Assembly (NCBI GenBank): GCA_030753015.1
Contig: JASMDC010000015.1
Location: 1-64,000 of the forward strand
From: Candidatus Undinarchaeales archaeon
GTDB lineage: Archaea > SpSt-1190 > JASMDC01
Length of the DNA: 64,000 bases
Direction: 5' to 3'
The position numbers and the translations under genes are program-made. Every line of letters starts with the position of its first letter. Within the stretch, counting starts at the first letter, position 1. A model generated the notes under the pieces. The model searched no databases, had not been told where the DNA came from, and saw nothing but the letters and a program-made list of their open reading frames with translations. This document shows, piece by piece, positions 25,227 through 35,558 of the stretch.

Positions 25227-26864
25227 ATGAGGTCGAGGAACCCTCCCGTGCATGCGCGCACCACAGCGTGCGTCCTGCTTGTCCTCATCCTTATCCTGTG
25301 CACCGTCCACGGCGAGGACGAGAACACGACCCTTGACCAGAACGCCACTCTTGACGAGAACGTCACGACCCCCCCACCCACCCCGGTACCCGCGCCCGAG
25401 GCGACACCTGTTACCGCACCGGCACTTCCGGAAGACTCTCATCCACTCCTCGTCGGTATGCTCGACCGCCACACCGACTCCGTGAACACCGTGTGGGCCC
25501 AAGGGAAGTACATCTTCACCGGCTCGGACGACGGTACGGTCATGGTGTGGAGCCGCAAGGACTTCTCCCCCGGCCTGCTGGTCCGGATGGACGGCGCGAC
25601 CGTGTCCGAGCTGGTAGTGGACGACACCTACATCTACACCGTCGCCTACGAGACCATGGCCCGGGTGTGGAGCAACACCAACTTCTCGCCAATCGGTACG
25701 CTGGAGGGGCACACGGACCTCGTGACCGGTGTATGGAGCGATGGAGAGCGCGTCTACACGGCCTCCGACGACAAGACCGTGCGCGTGTACCGCCGGGCCG
25801 ATCTCTCTCTCGAGAACGTGCTCCGCGGACACCGCGGCTGGGTCACCGACGTCGTCACCAACACCGACCACGTCTTCACGGCGTCGTTCGGCGACAAGGA
25901 GGTGCGCGTGTGGCGCCGGTCCGACCTGTTGCCCGCGGGCACGCTCACTACACCGACGGCCACGGGCATGCAGGTGGTGTTCGCCGACGACGAGCACATC
26001 TTCACCGACGGCCGGGACACACAGGCCAAGGTCTACACGGTCCAGGTGTGGCGGACGGACGACCTCTCGTCGGTGGCGGTCCTCGGGGGGCACAACGATA
26101 CCGTCACGGCCATCCATGCGGACGAGGACTACGTGTACAGCGCCTCCCGGGACGGCTCGGTCCGGCTCTGGAACCGCACCGACCTCACGCTGCTTGAGAC
26201 GCTTACCGGGCACACCGATGCGGTGACCGACGTGTTCGCGGACGCTGACTTCATCTACACTGCTTCTTGGGACCGGACCGCCCGCGTGTGGCGGCGTCCC
26301 GATGCCGACGTATACGTCCCCTCCGTTGTGATGGACGCCCCCGGTCCCGGAGAGGTGGACCCGGACGGGCCGGACACGAACGACACGAATGCCGGGAACG
26401 ACACCGATGACACCGTAAGCAGCGACGACATCGGCTCCATCTACGAGGGGCTCCCCGACGCGTGGAAGGATGACATCGAGGACTACGATCCGGAGGCAGG
26501 TGGCAACGAGACGGGGCTGGAGGGAATCTTCTCGGGCACTCTCAACAAGACGCTGATGGGGACAACGGACATGAACGAGACGGTCGACCTCAACGTCTCG
26601 GGGATGGAGGGGGTCACACCACCGCCGGACACGTCGGCGGCGCCCACGACCGGGCCGGGGACCTTCACGCAGGAGGGCGAGGTGTACGATGACGCCGAGG
26701 TCCGCTCAGAGACGTATAGGATGGCCGACGGCAACGAGGACTGGGCCGAGGAGCTGGCGCCCAAGGAGCCGTCGAAGCTCCAGATGTACATCTACGCCGG
26801 GCTGGGCCTCGTGGTCTTCGGCAGCTGCGTGTTCGGGTACTTCTCGTTCTGCCGCGGCAGTTAG
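25227..26864 (+). CDS. Surface-anchored WD40 beta-propeller protein
   Basis: 545 residues from ATG 25227; the open frame upstream overlaps the tRNA and is not coding. CATATAAC lies about 27 nt before the start. Signal peptide (ACVLLVLILILCTVHG), Asn/Thr/Pro linker, then seven WD40-like repeats (about 70-370; for example LEGHTDLVTGVWSDGERVYTASDDKTVRVYRR). An Asn/Asp/Thr-rich stalk with many possible N-glycosylation sites leads to a C-terminal membrane helix (MYIYAGLGLVVFGSCVFGYF). The layout predicts an external propeller tethered by its C-terminus. Partner unknown. Confidence 0.85.
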   Translation: MRSRNPPVHARTTACVLLVLILILCTVHGEDENTTLDQNATLDENVTTPPPTPVPAPEATPVTAPALPEDSHPLLVGMLDRHTDSVNTVWAQGKYIFTGSDDGTVMVWSRKDFSPGLLVRMDGATVSELVVDDTYIYTVAYETMARVWSNTNFSPIGTLEGHTDLVTGVWSDGERVYTASDDKTVRVYRRADLSLENVLRGHRGWVTDVVTNTDHVFTASFGDKEVRVWRRSDLLPAGTLTTPTATGMQVVFADDEHIFTDGRDTQAKVYTVQVWRTDDLSSVAVLGGHNDTVTAIHADEDYVYSASRDGSVRLWNRTDLTLLETLTGHTDAVTDVFADADFIYTASWDRTARVWRRPDADVYVPSVVMDAPGPGEVDPDGPDTNDTNAGNDTDDTVSSDDIGSIYEGLPDAWKDDIEDYDPEAGGNETGLEGIFSGTLNKTLMGTTDMNETVDLNVSGMEGVTPPPDTSAAPTTGPGTFTQEGEVYDDAEVRSETYRMADGNEDWAEELAPKEPSKLQMYIYAGLGLVVFGSCVFGYFSFCRGS

Positions 26865-26867
26865 TTC

Positions 26868-27374
26868 TCAGAGCTCCTGCTCCTTGAACAGGCCCTGGTA
26901 CTGGGCCTCGCCCTCGCATCGCTGGAATATGAGCTGGCACAGCCGCTCGCCGGGGACGATCTCGAGGTTGTTGGGGCCGGCGTTGAAGATCTCGAGCACC
27001 TGTCGGTTTGAGACACCGGGCTGTATGAACGGTGCTGTGATGTGCACCATGAGCCCCAACCGCGCAAAGCGCGAGCGGGAGTTGAGCCACCCGCAGATGG
27101 TGGGCGACAGGGTGACCCGCTCCTTGGTGATGCCCAGGATGAGCTCCTTGGGCTTGATAGTGTACTTGTCCTCGATGACCTTGTGCTTGGTGATCTTGCG
27201 GAAGTCGGAGCCCTCGACGACGGGGATGGAGTGGTCGATGTTGCGGAAGATGCGGATCTCGGGGGCGAGGGTCAGGTCCACGGACGCGGGGCCGACCGCC
27301 GTTCGATCGAACGGCTCGATGGCGATGTTGCCTGCCTCTATCTCGGCCAGGATCAGGTCATGGGTGAGCACCAT
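26868..27374 (-). CDS. dcd: dCTP deaminase
   Basis: 168 residues. The motif GWLNSRSRFARLGL matches the substrate-binding Ser/Arg region of dCTP deaminases, and NRQVLEIFNAGP contains the catalytic glutamate. It makes dUTP from dCTP for dTMP synthesis; some archaeal members also hydrolyse dUTP, which cannot be decided here. It is convergent with the WD40 gene (3 bp between stops). Confidence 0.92.
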   Translation of the reverse strand: MVLTHDLILAEIEAGNIAIEPFDRTAVGPASVDLTLAPEIRIFRNIDHSIPVVEGSDFRKITKHKVIEDKYTIKPKELILGITKERVTLSPTICGWLNSRSRFARLGLMVHITAPFIQPGVSNRQVLEIFNAGPNNLEIVPGERLCQLIFQRCEGEAQYQGLFKEQEL

Positions 27375-27581
27375 GATGTGTGACGGTGGCGCAGTGGTAC
27401 TTATGCTTTATGGTGTCGGTGCCCCTTAAGCGCCCTGCACGTACCCGGGAACGCCGTGCATCCTCTGGACCGGTACTCGTCCGGCGAGTGCCTTACAGCT
27501 CCATCCCCTCCCTCTCGGAAGAGGACTTCCGTTTAAAACGTAAAAGAGTTAATACTCGCTGTTCGATAGAGTGACCGAAGG

Positions 27582-28277
27582 ATGGCGGAGAAAGACTTCA
27601 TCTTGACGCTGGAGCACCTTATCGTGCGACGTTTCGAGTTCTTCATCACGATCCTGGTGCTGTGCTCGATCAGCACCCTGGTGTTCCACGAACCGTCATT
27701 CCATTGCAGGATCTGCGAGGCGGACAGGGACGGTCCGGCCGGTGGTGTCCTCGACTACTTCACCACTCTGGACGCCCGAACGTGCACCCAGTGCGAGCTG
27801 CTGAGGATCAAGAGGATCGGGTCCATGCTCTCATCGCTGTCCGGCTACATCGACGAGGCCGCGCTCCAGCATGAGCGGATCGTCATCCCGCTCGACGTCG
27901 GAGAGGGCTCGCTGGGGATCGTGAAGGACACGAACACCGGGAAGAACATCGTCCGCTACGAGCTGCCGATCGCAAGGACGAGGGTGCCCGAGCTGGACGG
28001 GAATCCTCTTCAGCTCTCGTTCGAAGGGGAGTCTACGTTCTGCGGTGTCCTCAAGGGCCCCTCCACAGGCCCCGCGACGTTCATCTGCAAGTTCGACCTG
28101 AACAGGGAGCTCGATGGGGAGCACAGGATATGGGTCCGGACGGGAGGGGTCGGGGACTTACCCGCGGGACGGAGCTCGCTAAAGGTATCATACATCAGCG
28201 GGATGAACGTCCGCTCCAGCATCGGGGCATCCTCGTCGAGGGACGATATCGTCGTGGAACTGTCGCTGGACGACTGA
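27582..28277 (+). CDS. Hypothetical single-membrane-segment protein
   Basis: 231 residues. One hydrophobic helix near the N-terminus (FFITILVLCSISTLVF, about 19-35) and then an extracellular-type domain with cysteines in CRIC (about 42-45) and CTQC, followed by a beta-rich region. It looks like a membrane-anchored domain facing outwards. I do not recognise the family. The 207 bp before it holds TATA-like AT-rich sequence (gtttaaaacgtaaaagagttaatac) and GAAGG just before the ATG. Confidence 0.65.
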   Translation: MAEKDFILTLEHLIVRRFEFFITILVLCSISTLVFHEPSFHCRICEADRDGPAGGVLDYFTTLDARTCTQCELLRIKRIGSMLSSLSGYIDEAALQHERIVIPLDVGEGSLGIVKDTNTGKNIVRYELPIARTRVPELDGNPLQLSFEGESTFCGVLKGPSTGPATFICKFDLNRELDGEHRIWVRTGGVGDLPAGRSSLKVSYISGMNVRSSIGASSSRDDIVVELSLDD

Positions 28278-28355
28278 CGGGCGAAACTGTCCGTGGGGCC
28301 TCTCACTCGCGCGCTCCACTGTATGTTTATTTACCTGCAATGCCTACTTGTCTAC

Positions 28356-28880
28356 ATGGGGAGGCCACTTACTATTCTACCAGTCCTCGTGCTGGCCGTA
28401 TTCCTCGCGGGCTGCTGCTGCGACAACGAGGTCTGCAAAGGAAAGGAGAGCTACGTACCTGCGTACAGTGAGTCGCGGCTGGTAGAAGAGACCTGTGACG
28501 ACTGCATGAACGTCCTCAAGATCTCCACCCAGGACGACATCTGCCTCAAGAGCACCACGAAGTTCGCGAGCTCCCGGGACATGGGCGACGGAACGGTACC
28601 TGCTGGCCAGAAGCTCTATCCCTACCTCCACAACACGGATGACGAGTGGAGCGAATGCGAGGCGTTCGGGGACGAGAATACCAAGCTCAAGTGCGGGTGC
28701 TGCGTCCTCCTCGACGGCAAGTTCCATGGCGAGAACGGGGCGACGGACCTCGCCAAGCATTACAAGTTCGAGGGTGGGGAATGCCACACTTCCGCCTCGG
28801 AAGAGGCCATGATGAGCGGGAACCGGTGGGCGAAGGTCCCCGAAAAGGACTACATCAAGGACAACGCCTGCCTCGGGTAG
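28356..28880 (+). CDS. Cysteine-rich lipoprotein
   Basis: 174 residues from ATG 28356; the upstream in-frame ATGs precede the TATA-like TTTATTTACC located about 28 nt before this start. The signal peptide ends with lipobox LAGC. The mature part has about 11 cysteines, including CCCDNEVC, CDDC and CGCC, suggesting disulfides or metal binding outside the cell. No family recognised. Confidence 0.7.
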   Translation: MGRPLTILPVLVLAVFLAGCCCDNEVCKGKESYVPAYSESRLVEETCDDCMNVLKISTQDDICLKSTTKFASSRDMGDGTVPAGQKLYPYLHNTDDEWSECEAFGDENTKLKCGCCVLLDGKFHGENGATDLAKHYKFEGGECHTSASEEAMMSGNRWAKVPEKDYIKDNACLG

Positions 28881-28881
28881 C

Positions 28882-29013
28882 GGGTTCAGTTTCGAGCAGG
28901 ACGATGACGGCCGGATGGCCAAGGTCATCGGCAAGCTCGGCTACTGCTCCGGCAGCTCGTTCAAGTTCAGCTACGGGCACCGCGACGTCATGGAGATGGT
29001 CCCCGACCAGTAG
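28882..29013 (+). pseudogene. Possible out-of-frame end or relic after the lipoprotein gene
   Basis: Frame +1 relative to the lipoprotein continues after its stop with GFSFEQDDDGRMAKVIGKLGYCSGSS... and stops at 29013. Codon use and composition look coding, and it begins where the lipoprotein ends, so either a frameshift has shortened the lipoprotein or this is a small gene starting at ATG 28915. Not decidable by eye. Confidence 0.35.
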
Positions 29014-29071
29014 CACAGCGCTACCAGTCGTATAAAAGTGATAACTGCACTAGTGAGAGCGTTCGTAGAGG

Positions 29072-30804
29072 CTACTGTGCAAGCTCCTTCTCGAGCTGCT
29101 CGCGGTACGTGGGCACGCCCTTCTCCTGGACTGCCTGGCGGAAGCCCTCGGTACCGAACACCACGGTCCCGTCGTCCATCTCCATGTAGCCGACGTTGTC
29201 CTCTCCACCATGCCGGGAGAGGAGGATGTCCTTGTTGACGTCCCACGTCTCCTTGATGGTGCGGCTGCCCATGAGCTTGGGTAGGAAGCTCTTGTTCCAG
29301 AACTTCTCCTTGTACCGGACACCTTCATCGGTGACGGTCTCGGGCTCCTTGATGATGACGCCCCAGTCGCCCTCGGTCTTCTCGATGGTGGCGAAGGAGG
29401 CTCCCAGTTCGGGATTACGGCCGATGCGCACATCCTTGTCCATGGGCGCGAAACCGGTTTCCTCGCTGTAGGACGCGAAGTCGAGGACGTAACCGTTGTC
29501 GAACTTGAGCCCTTCGGCGGTGTGCATGAAATCGTCGGACATTATGTCGAGTCGCATGTCCGGCTTGTGCGAGTAGCAGGTCCACATGGTCTTGCCCACG
29601 AAGTACATGCCCATGGCAGCGAGCGATAGTGGGAACACGACCTCCTTGGCCATGATCGAGGCGGCAAGGCCCACGCCAAAGCCGGCCATATGGACACCGC
29701 CCTCGACGGCCTCCTCCAGGCCGATGAGCTCGAAGAGCCTCTTGTCGTAGCCCTGGTCCTCGTACTTGGAGAGGATCTCGCGGCGGATGGCTACCGAGGT
29801 CTTGTGACCGCCAGCGTCCTTGATGCCGCCGGTGAGCTCCTCCGCTAGGAATATACCGCCGAAGGCGACCGCTGCCCCTCCGGGCGTGACACTGGCTATC
29901 GGGCCCAGGATGGCGGGCTGGATGGCGACGAGCGCGGCCGCGTGCGCGTTGGAGAACAGCGCCTCGCGGTACCGCTCCACCTTCCGCAACTTCTCCAGAG
30001 ACTCTGTGCCCTCGGAGGCGTCGTCCACCTGCTTGCCCCATATGGGAGCGGAGATCATCTTGAGGACCTTGGGCGAGAACTTTGCCATGATACCGGTGAA
30101 CCCGGCCATCTTGTAGAGAGCACCCTGCTCGAAGATGAGCCCGGTGAGCCCGCCCTCCAGCACGCCCTCGGCGAACCCGCCGACGTAGTTGCCGAGGTTG
30201 AGCATCCGGTACTCCTTGTCGTTCTTCATCAGGTCCATGTACTCGGGCCAGCAATCGAACAGCTTGCCCTTTTCCTTGTCCAGACGCATCAGGGCGGTGT
30301 CGCCCTCGATACCATAGAACGATGTTAGAGCGTCGCGGTATCCCGCGTCGGCACCCAGCTCACCGAGCTCCTGGCTCAGTGTCCGGGCGGTGTCCTTCTC
30401 TTCGTGATCGATCTGGTAGAGCTCCCCCGCCAGCTCGGCGGAGGGATCCGGCAGGTACACGGACCCACTGCCGGTCTTGAAAGATGAAACAGGATTGGTA
30501 CTCTCTCCCCGGTCGTAGAGGAACACCTTGTCCCCGTCCACGACAGAGATGCGGGAGCCAGTCTTTCCGTACTCCTCGGCTCCATCGGCACCGCGGTAGA
30601 GGCTCAGCGACTCCTTTCCTTCCTTGTCGCTGATGGTGGTGAGGTACCCGACGACCTCCGGATCGGTGCGGGGCCCGGCGTTATTGTACACGATGTGGAA
30701 GTGCACGTCGGACGACTGCCCTCCACTGGCACGCATGAGCTCGACATAATCCTGGTCGACGTGCAGCTCTTCTGCCCAGTCGAGCTTGTCCAGGGTCAGT
30801 TCCA
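29072..30804 (-). CDS. Large hypothetical protein with hydrophobic middle
   Basis: 576 residues if started at ATG 30804; the frame is open to 31000. A TATA box (TTTATATACGG, 30859-30867) lies about 55 nt upstream, so in-frame GTGs at 30825/30828 are alternatives. The N-terminal 200 residues are soluble and acidic. The middle has long glycine/alanine-rich hydrophobic helices (LGPIASVTPGGAAVAFGGIFLAEELTGG, GFGVGLAASIMAKEVVFPLSLAAMGMYFVG), and the C-terminal part is soluble with aromatic residues. No family recognised; membrane association is likely. Paralogy to the 41074 gene is not evident. Confidence 0.65.
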
Positions 30805-30959
30805 TGGTTTCAAGATGATATACCACGGTTGTCTCGCCGGTAAAACGCAGCACCTCAACCCGTATATAAACCTTCCGTTCGGGCGTCATCGAGAAGTAGT
30901 GACGCCCCCGGTCGTCCGCTCCGTCAGGAATAAAAAAAGCGACCTTGGTGGAGAACGCC

Positions 30960-32300
30960 ATGGCCGAGGACGCCCTCTTCACCATCGAGAACACACGCAC
31001 CGGCGAGCGCTACCCAGCCACCTCCGAGCGATACACCGGCGACAATGGCGAGAAGCTGCGCTGCGCCTTCGACTACGAGCGCATCACCCTCACCCGCGAC
31101 ATCATCGACCAGCGGCGCCACCACACAACCGACTCTTTCCAGGTGTACAAGGAGCTAATGCCCGTCTTCCCCGACGAACCGCTGGTGGCCCCTAAGTTCG
31201 GCCCCACACCGTTCGAGCACGCCAAGAAGCTTTCCAAGAAGCTCGGAGTCGAGGTGTTCATCAAGTACCCCATGTACTACGTCACCGGCTCCCACAAGCC
31301 CTACCACCTCGTCCCGGCCGCCAACTACACCACCCAGGTCCGCCGACGGAACGGCGACAAGCGGCCCATCGTGTTCGCCAACTACTCCTGCGGCAATGCC
31401 GGCGACGCAGCGTCGTACGTGGCAAACCTCTTCGGCCTCCCCATCAAGGTGTTCCTCCTGGGCTCGGCCGACCACGAGCGCACAGCGCCATTGACCATGC
31501 GGGGCTCGGAGGTGTACAGCGTCTCCTGGGACGAGCGCGTGACCGGGGACCCGTCCTACTACATGTTCAAGGAGGCCGTGCGTCGGGGCGCCATCCCGCT
31601 CGCGTGCGCCGGTCCCGACAATTTCGGTGTCGTGGAGGGCGGCAAGGTGATGTTCCTTGAGGCCATGGAGCAGTCCGGCTGGCGCGGGTTCGATCACGCC
31701 TTCGTCCAGGTGGGCGGAGGGCTGCTGGCCAATGCCTTCCTCAACGCCTACGACGATGCACTTGCGCTGGGCCTGCTCCCGCAGGAGTCGGTACCTGCCT
31801 TCCACACGGTCCAGACCGAGGCCTGCTATCCGCTCCGGCTCGCCTACCAGCGAGTGATGGAGACCAACCCGCGGACGAACAAGGACGTGACCTGCTTGGT
31901 GTGTGACCGACGCGAGGAGATGCTCAAACCCTGGGAGGCCAAGGAGGAGCCCGAGAGCGTGGCCCACGGCATCCTGGACGTGGAGACCTACGAGGGCGCC
32001 GAGCTCATCGCCGGGATGTACCGCACCGGCGGGAAGGCCCTTATCGTGTGCGAGGACGAGCTCATGGACGCCTGGCGGCTGGGAGCGCGGGCCACGGGCC
32101 ACTTCGCCTCGCCAACCGGCACCTCCGGCCTTGCAGGGCTGCTTCGCGCTATCGACGAGGGGATCGTGGACAAGGGTGAGAGCGTGCTGCTCACGTTCAC
32201 CGGTATCGGTCAGAAGCAGCTCTCAACGACCAAAGAGGTCGCCGAACCCGTCAAGGTGAACCCCGTGGACGATATAGAACGGGCGATGCAGGGGCTGTAG
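30960..32300 (+). CDS. thrC: Threonine synthase-like PLP enzyme
   Basis: 446 residues from ATG 30960 with an AT-rich TATA element (aataaaaaaag) about 28 nt upstream. Fold-type II PLP enzyme. The PLP lysine is in TGSHKPYHLVPAANY, FANYSCGNAGDAASYVANLFG binds substrate, and VQVGGGLLANAF is the phosphate-binding glycine loop. The late SPTGTSGLAGL motif matches threonine synthases. It would convert O-phosphohomoserine to threonine. The SHK rather than SFK/SHR context leaves some doubt about exact substrate. Confidence 0.75.
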   Translation: MAEDALFTIENTRTGERYPATSERYTGDNGEKLRCAFDYERITLTRDIIDQRRHHTTDSFQVYKELMPVFPDEPLVAPKFGPTPFEHAKKLSKKLGVEVFIKYPMYYVTGSHKPYHLVPAANYTTQVRRRNGDKRPIVFANYSCGNAGDAASYVANLFGLPIKVFLLGSADHERTAPLTMRGSEVYSVSWDERVTGDPSYYMFKEAVRRGAIPLACAGPDNFGVVEGGKVMFLEAMEQSGWRGFDHAFVQVGGGLLANAFLNAYDDALALGLLPQESVPAFHTVQTEACYPLRLAYQRVMETNPRTNKDVTCLVCDRREEMLKPWEAKEEPESVAHGILDVETYEGAELIAGMYRTGGKALIVCEDELMDAWRLGARATGHFASPTGTSGLAGLLRAIDEGIVDKGESVLLTFTGIGQKQLSTTKEVAEPVKVNPVDDIERAMQGL

Positions 32301-32309
32301 ATAAGACGC

Positions 32310-33650
32310 TCAGACGAGGGCGGACTCCTCGACGACCTCTCCACCTTCCTCGTCTACCGGCTCCCGCTTGACGACCTCCAGCCGCACCTTCTCGATGCGG
32401 TTGCGGTCCATCTGCTCCACGGTGAACTCCACCTCGGTATGCTCGTCCGACCACGTGATGGCCTCCCCCTCCTTGGGGATCTTGCCGAACAGGGCGATCA
32501 CGAGGCCTGCCAGCGTGTCGGCGTCCTCCTCCACGAGCTCGAGGTCGAACCGGTCGTTCACCTCGTCCAGGTTCAGAGCGCCATCGACGATAGCGTGTGA
32601 CTCGTCGATGATCTCCACCGGCTCCTCCTCCCGGTCGAACTCGTCGCGGATCTCGCCCACGATCTCCTCGATGATGTCCTCTATGGTGACGATCCCGGCG
32701 ACGTCCCCGTACTCGTCCACCATGATGGCCATGTGCTGCTTCTTCTTCTGCATCTCGCGCAAAAGCTCGTCGATCTTCTTGGTCTCGGGGAAGATCGGTG
32801 CCGTGCGCATGAGCTTGCTGACCCGTACGTTATTCGAGCCGTTCTTCTTGTTCATCAGCTCCAGAAGGTCCTTTGCGTACACAAGACCGACGATGTTGTC
32901 CTCGCTACCCTTGTACACCGGGATGCGGGAGAATCCGCTGGTAACGACCGTGTCCAGCACGACCTCCAAGGAAGCGTTGACGTCCACGAAGATCACATCC
33001 GGTCGGGGTACCATTACCTCCTTGGCCTTCGCTTCCCCGAACTCGAAGATGGACTCGATCATCTCCCTCTCGTTCTCCTCGAGCACGCCCTCCTTCTCGC
33101 CCACATCGATCATCTGGCGGATCTCGGCCTCGGTGACCAGGTCCTCGGTGTTCTCGACGTTCCCGCCGAGCAGTCGTGTGAGCCGGTTGGTCAGTGGGAG
33201 GAGCACCTTCACCACGGGATAGGCGATGTCCGTCCACCGTGAGACATAGGGTGCGATGCGCAGGGACATCCTCTCTGCGTTGTTGGCGGCATAGGTCTTT
33301 GGCGTGATCTCGCCGAAGATGAGGATGACGATGGTAAGGGTGATGGTGGCAAGTGCCATACCGCCGGAGGGGAAGAGCTGGAAGAATATGGCCGCGGCCA
33401 GCACCGACATGGCCACGTTCACGAGGTTGTTGCCCACAAGCAGCGCCGAGAGCATACGTGATGGGTTCTCCACGAGCGGGAGGAGCACCTTGGCCCGCTT
33501 GTCATCCTCCTCCTTGGCGAGCCCCTGGACACGGAGCCGGCTCACTGACGTGATGGCCGTTTCCGAGCCCGAGAACAGCGCGGACAGGAAGAGCAGGAAC
33601 AGGATGCCGAGAAGCTCCCAGAGAAGGACAGGATCAAGGGGTATGGCCAA
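32310..33650 (-). CDS. CNNM/CorC-type membrane protein (DUF21-CBS-CorC_HlyC)
   Basis: 446 residues. The DUF21 membrane domain is at about 10-180, with FSGSETAITSVS at the start and GEITPKTYAANNAE, both typical of the family. The CBS pair is at about 205-320 (VPRPDVIFVDVNASLEVVL, VDEYGDVAGIVTIEDIIEEIVGEI). The CorC_HlyC domain is at about 335-425. Family members handle Mg or Na at the membrane. The start codon appears to be TTG 33650; ATTATAGG lies about 36 nt upstream. It is convergent with the threonine synthase gene (9 bp between stops). Confidence 0.9.
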   Translation of the reverse strand: MAIPLDPVLLWELLGILFLLFLSALFSGSETAITSVSRLRVQGLAKEEDDKRAKVLLPLVENPSRMLSALLVGNNLVNVAMSVLAAAIFFQLFPSGGMALATITLTIVILIFGEITPKTYAANNAERMSLRIAPYVSRWTDIAYPVVKVLLPLTNRLTRLLGGNVENTEDLVTEAEIRQMIDVGEKEGVLEENEREMIESIFEFGEAKAKEVMVPRPDVIFVDVNASLEVVLDTVVTSGFSRIPVYKGSEDNIVGLVYAKDLLELMNKKNGSNNVRVSKLMRTAPIFPETKKIDELLREMQKKKQHMAIMVDEYGDVAGIVTIEDIIEEIVGEIRDEFDREEEPVEIIDESHAIVDGALNLDEVNDRFDLELVEEDADTLAGLVIALFGKIPKEGEAITWSDEHTEVEFTVEQMDRNRIEKVRLEVVKREPVDEEGGEVVEESALV

Positions 33651-33757
33651 TCCGGATCAGACCTCTGCAACCATGTGTGATTGCCTATAATAACGCAGGA
33701 GTTCATACCTTAAATACCTTTTGAAAGGCGACACTGTAGAGTAATCTTCTTCGGCTC

Positions 33758-34123
33758 TCATGTATCATCATCATCCACACTATCGTCTCGCACGCGGTAG
33801 TCCACGTCGATGACGTCTGCGTCAGGCGGGATGTCCACCCGTCCACCATCGGCCCCGAGCTTCCCCTCGGTGCGCAGGAATGTGAGCAGGCAGACGGGCG
33901 TCAGGTCGAACGGTCCGGGGAGGACGGCCTCGAGCCCCATGAAGATGGACATGGGATCCGCTGGGGAGCCTCGCAGGTCGGTTACGTAGTCCCACTGGGC
34001 CACGGCCACCAGAAGGTCGGCCGGCGCGAAGACCAAGAGCGGTATCATGTTGATGACGTCGATGGTTATGGCAGCTGCAAGCTTCCCGTTGCGGGACAAT
34101 CCTCGCCAGATGCCGGACGCCAT
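33758..34123 (-). CDS. Small membrane protein in the pgi operon
   Basis: 121 residues. Its ATG follows the PGI stop directly (TGAATG). Two weak hydrophobic helices (ITIDVINMIPLLVFAPADLLVAVAQW) and a C-terminal acidic tail of Asp residues. No family recognised. Confidence 0.65.
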   Translation of the reverse strand: MASGIWRGLSRNGKLAAAITIDVINMIPLLVFAPADLLVAVAQWDYVTDLRGSPADPMSIFMGLEAVLPGPFDLTPVCLLTFLRTEGKLGADGGRVDIPPDADVIDVDYRVRDDSVDDDDT

Positions 34124-35542
34124 TCACTCCCGTGACCTGAGGCTGATTATGCGCTTGAACTCCCGCTTGTACCCGTCCACGGCGGACTGCTCGTAGGTGA
34201 GCCGCCCCAGCTCCCGCAGCTCTCCCTCCACGGCCACGGCCACGGCCAGACCGTAAAAGAGGCGGAAGAGGTGGTAGGTGTCCACGACGGGCATCTCGAT
34301 GGTGCACGTCGGCACGGAGTTGTTCAAAAGATCGGTCTCGGTACCCTCGAACGAGATGTCCTGGAGGATCCCGAGGTGGAACCCGCCCAGTGCCGCCAGT
34401 GTCGGGCCGAGGATCTCCTCCCGGGGCACCACGATGTCCTTGTCCGGGTCGTGCTCTACGACCCTCACGAAAACCAGCAGCTTGTCGCGTGGACCGTTGA
34501 TGATACCATTGAGCAGGGAGTGGTTGCCGGTCGGTCCAGCGGTCGCGATGATGTTCTGACCCCCGCCCCGCTCTTGGATGGACTCGGAGAGGAGCTGGGT
34601 ATACCAGTCGCCCACGGCACGCAGCACCTTCGCGTAGGGATAGAACACGAGGGTCGACTTCCCCTTGTGCAGGGAGAGGTAGGTGATTGATCCCAGGCGG
34701 AAGCCGAGGTTACGGGAATCGCCAGGATCCAGATAGGCGTCGGACTCGGCATCACGCATCCCGCGCACGGCCTCGCTCACACGCTCGGCGACGGTGCACT
34801 TCCTCTCGTCGGTGCCCACGGCAAGGGCCAGGAGGCCCACGGGACTGCCGAACGAGAACCGCCCACCGACGCCGTCGGGGACGGGGAGCAGGGCCAGAAA
34901 CCGCTGGGGCTGCTCCTGGTCGAGCCGGAAGAGCGCTGAACCCTTGGTGAGCCCGGTTGTCACTGCGACCTGTTGGGCGTACTCGGCCGGGTCCCGGCCC
35001 GCAGCCGCGAGCGCTTCCTGCAGCCGCTGGCGGATGATGAGGAACGCGGCGATGGTCTCGGCGGTCGTGCCGGATTTGGATATGACGTTGAATACGGTCT
35101 GGAGCAGGATTCCCCGTACGCTCAGGGTATGGAGGATATCGTGGAGCTCGGCCGGATCGAAGGTGTCACCGCAAAAGTACATCTCCGGCGCCCCACCCCG
35201 CTCCTCCCGGGGGAGTGTATTGTGCTGCGACGAGTCGAGCACGGCATGTACGGTGCGTCCAACAAGGTCCGAACCACCGATGCCCACGGTGACGAACGCC
35301 TCGGCCCGTTCCCGCACGAGCGCGGCGACCTCGATGACCCGGTCGACATCCTCTTGACGGGCATGGCTCTTGGTCCAGGCGCGGAGGTTCTGGATAAGTG
35401 TGTCCGGTCCTGCCGCGGCCTCTGCCCGGAAGCCGTTCTGGACGTCCAGCAACCTGTCCCGGAGATCATCGAGCTCTTTTCTTGGGACGCGATGTGCCGG
35501 CGCAATATTGTCATCAGTAACGTTGTCGATGCGGATGCGCAT
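34124..35542 (-). CDS. pgi: Glucose-6-phosphate isomerase
   Basis: 472 residues from ATG 35542; the frame extends upstream only through the zinc-ribbon gene. PGI superfamily sugar isomerase: VTVGIGGSDLVGRTVH is the phosphate-binding start, VISKSGTTAETIAAFLIIR the SIS motif, GRFSFGSPVGLLALA follows the PGI signature 1, and FFYGLAVAV-like and late Lys-containing KREFKRI complete it. It interconverts glucose-6-phosphate and fructose-6-phosphate in gluconeogenesis and glycolysis. This is the large bacterial-type PGI fold, not the cupin-type enzyme of Thermococcales. Second gene of a three-gene operon. Confidence 0.88.
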   Translation of the reverse strand: MRIRIDNVTDDNIAPAHRVPRKELDDLRDRLLDVQNGFRAEAAAGPDTLIQNLRAWTKSHARQEDVDRVIEVAALVRERAEAFVTVGIGGSDLVGRTVHAVLDSSQHNTLPREERGGAPEMYFCGDTFDPAELHDILHTLSVRGILLQTVFNVISKSGTTAETIAAFLIIRQRLQEALAAAGRDPAEYAQQVAVTTGLTKGSALFRLDQEQPQRFLALLPVPDGVGGRFSFGSPVGLLALAVGTDERKCTVAERVSEAVRGMRDAESDAYLDPGDSRNLGFRLGSITYLSLHKGKSTLVFYPYAKVLRAVGDWYTQLLSESIQERGGGQNIIATAGPTGNHSLLNGIINGPRDKLLVFVRVVEHDPDKDIVVPREEILGPTLAALGGFHLGILQDISFEGTETDLLNNSVPTCTIEMPVVDTYHLFRLFYGLAVAVAVEGELRELGRLTYEQSAVDGYKREFKRIISLRSRE

Positions 35543-35558
35543 GGCTATCGCCGACCGC

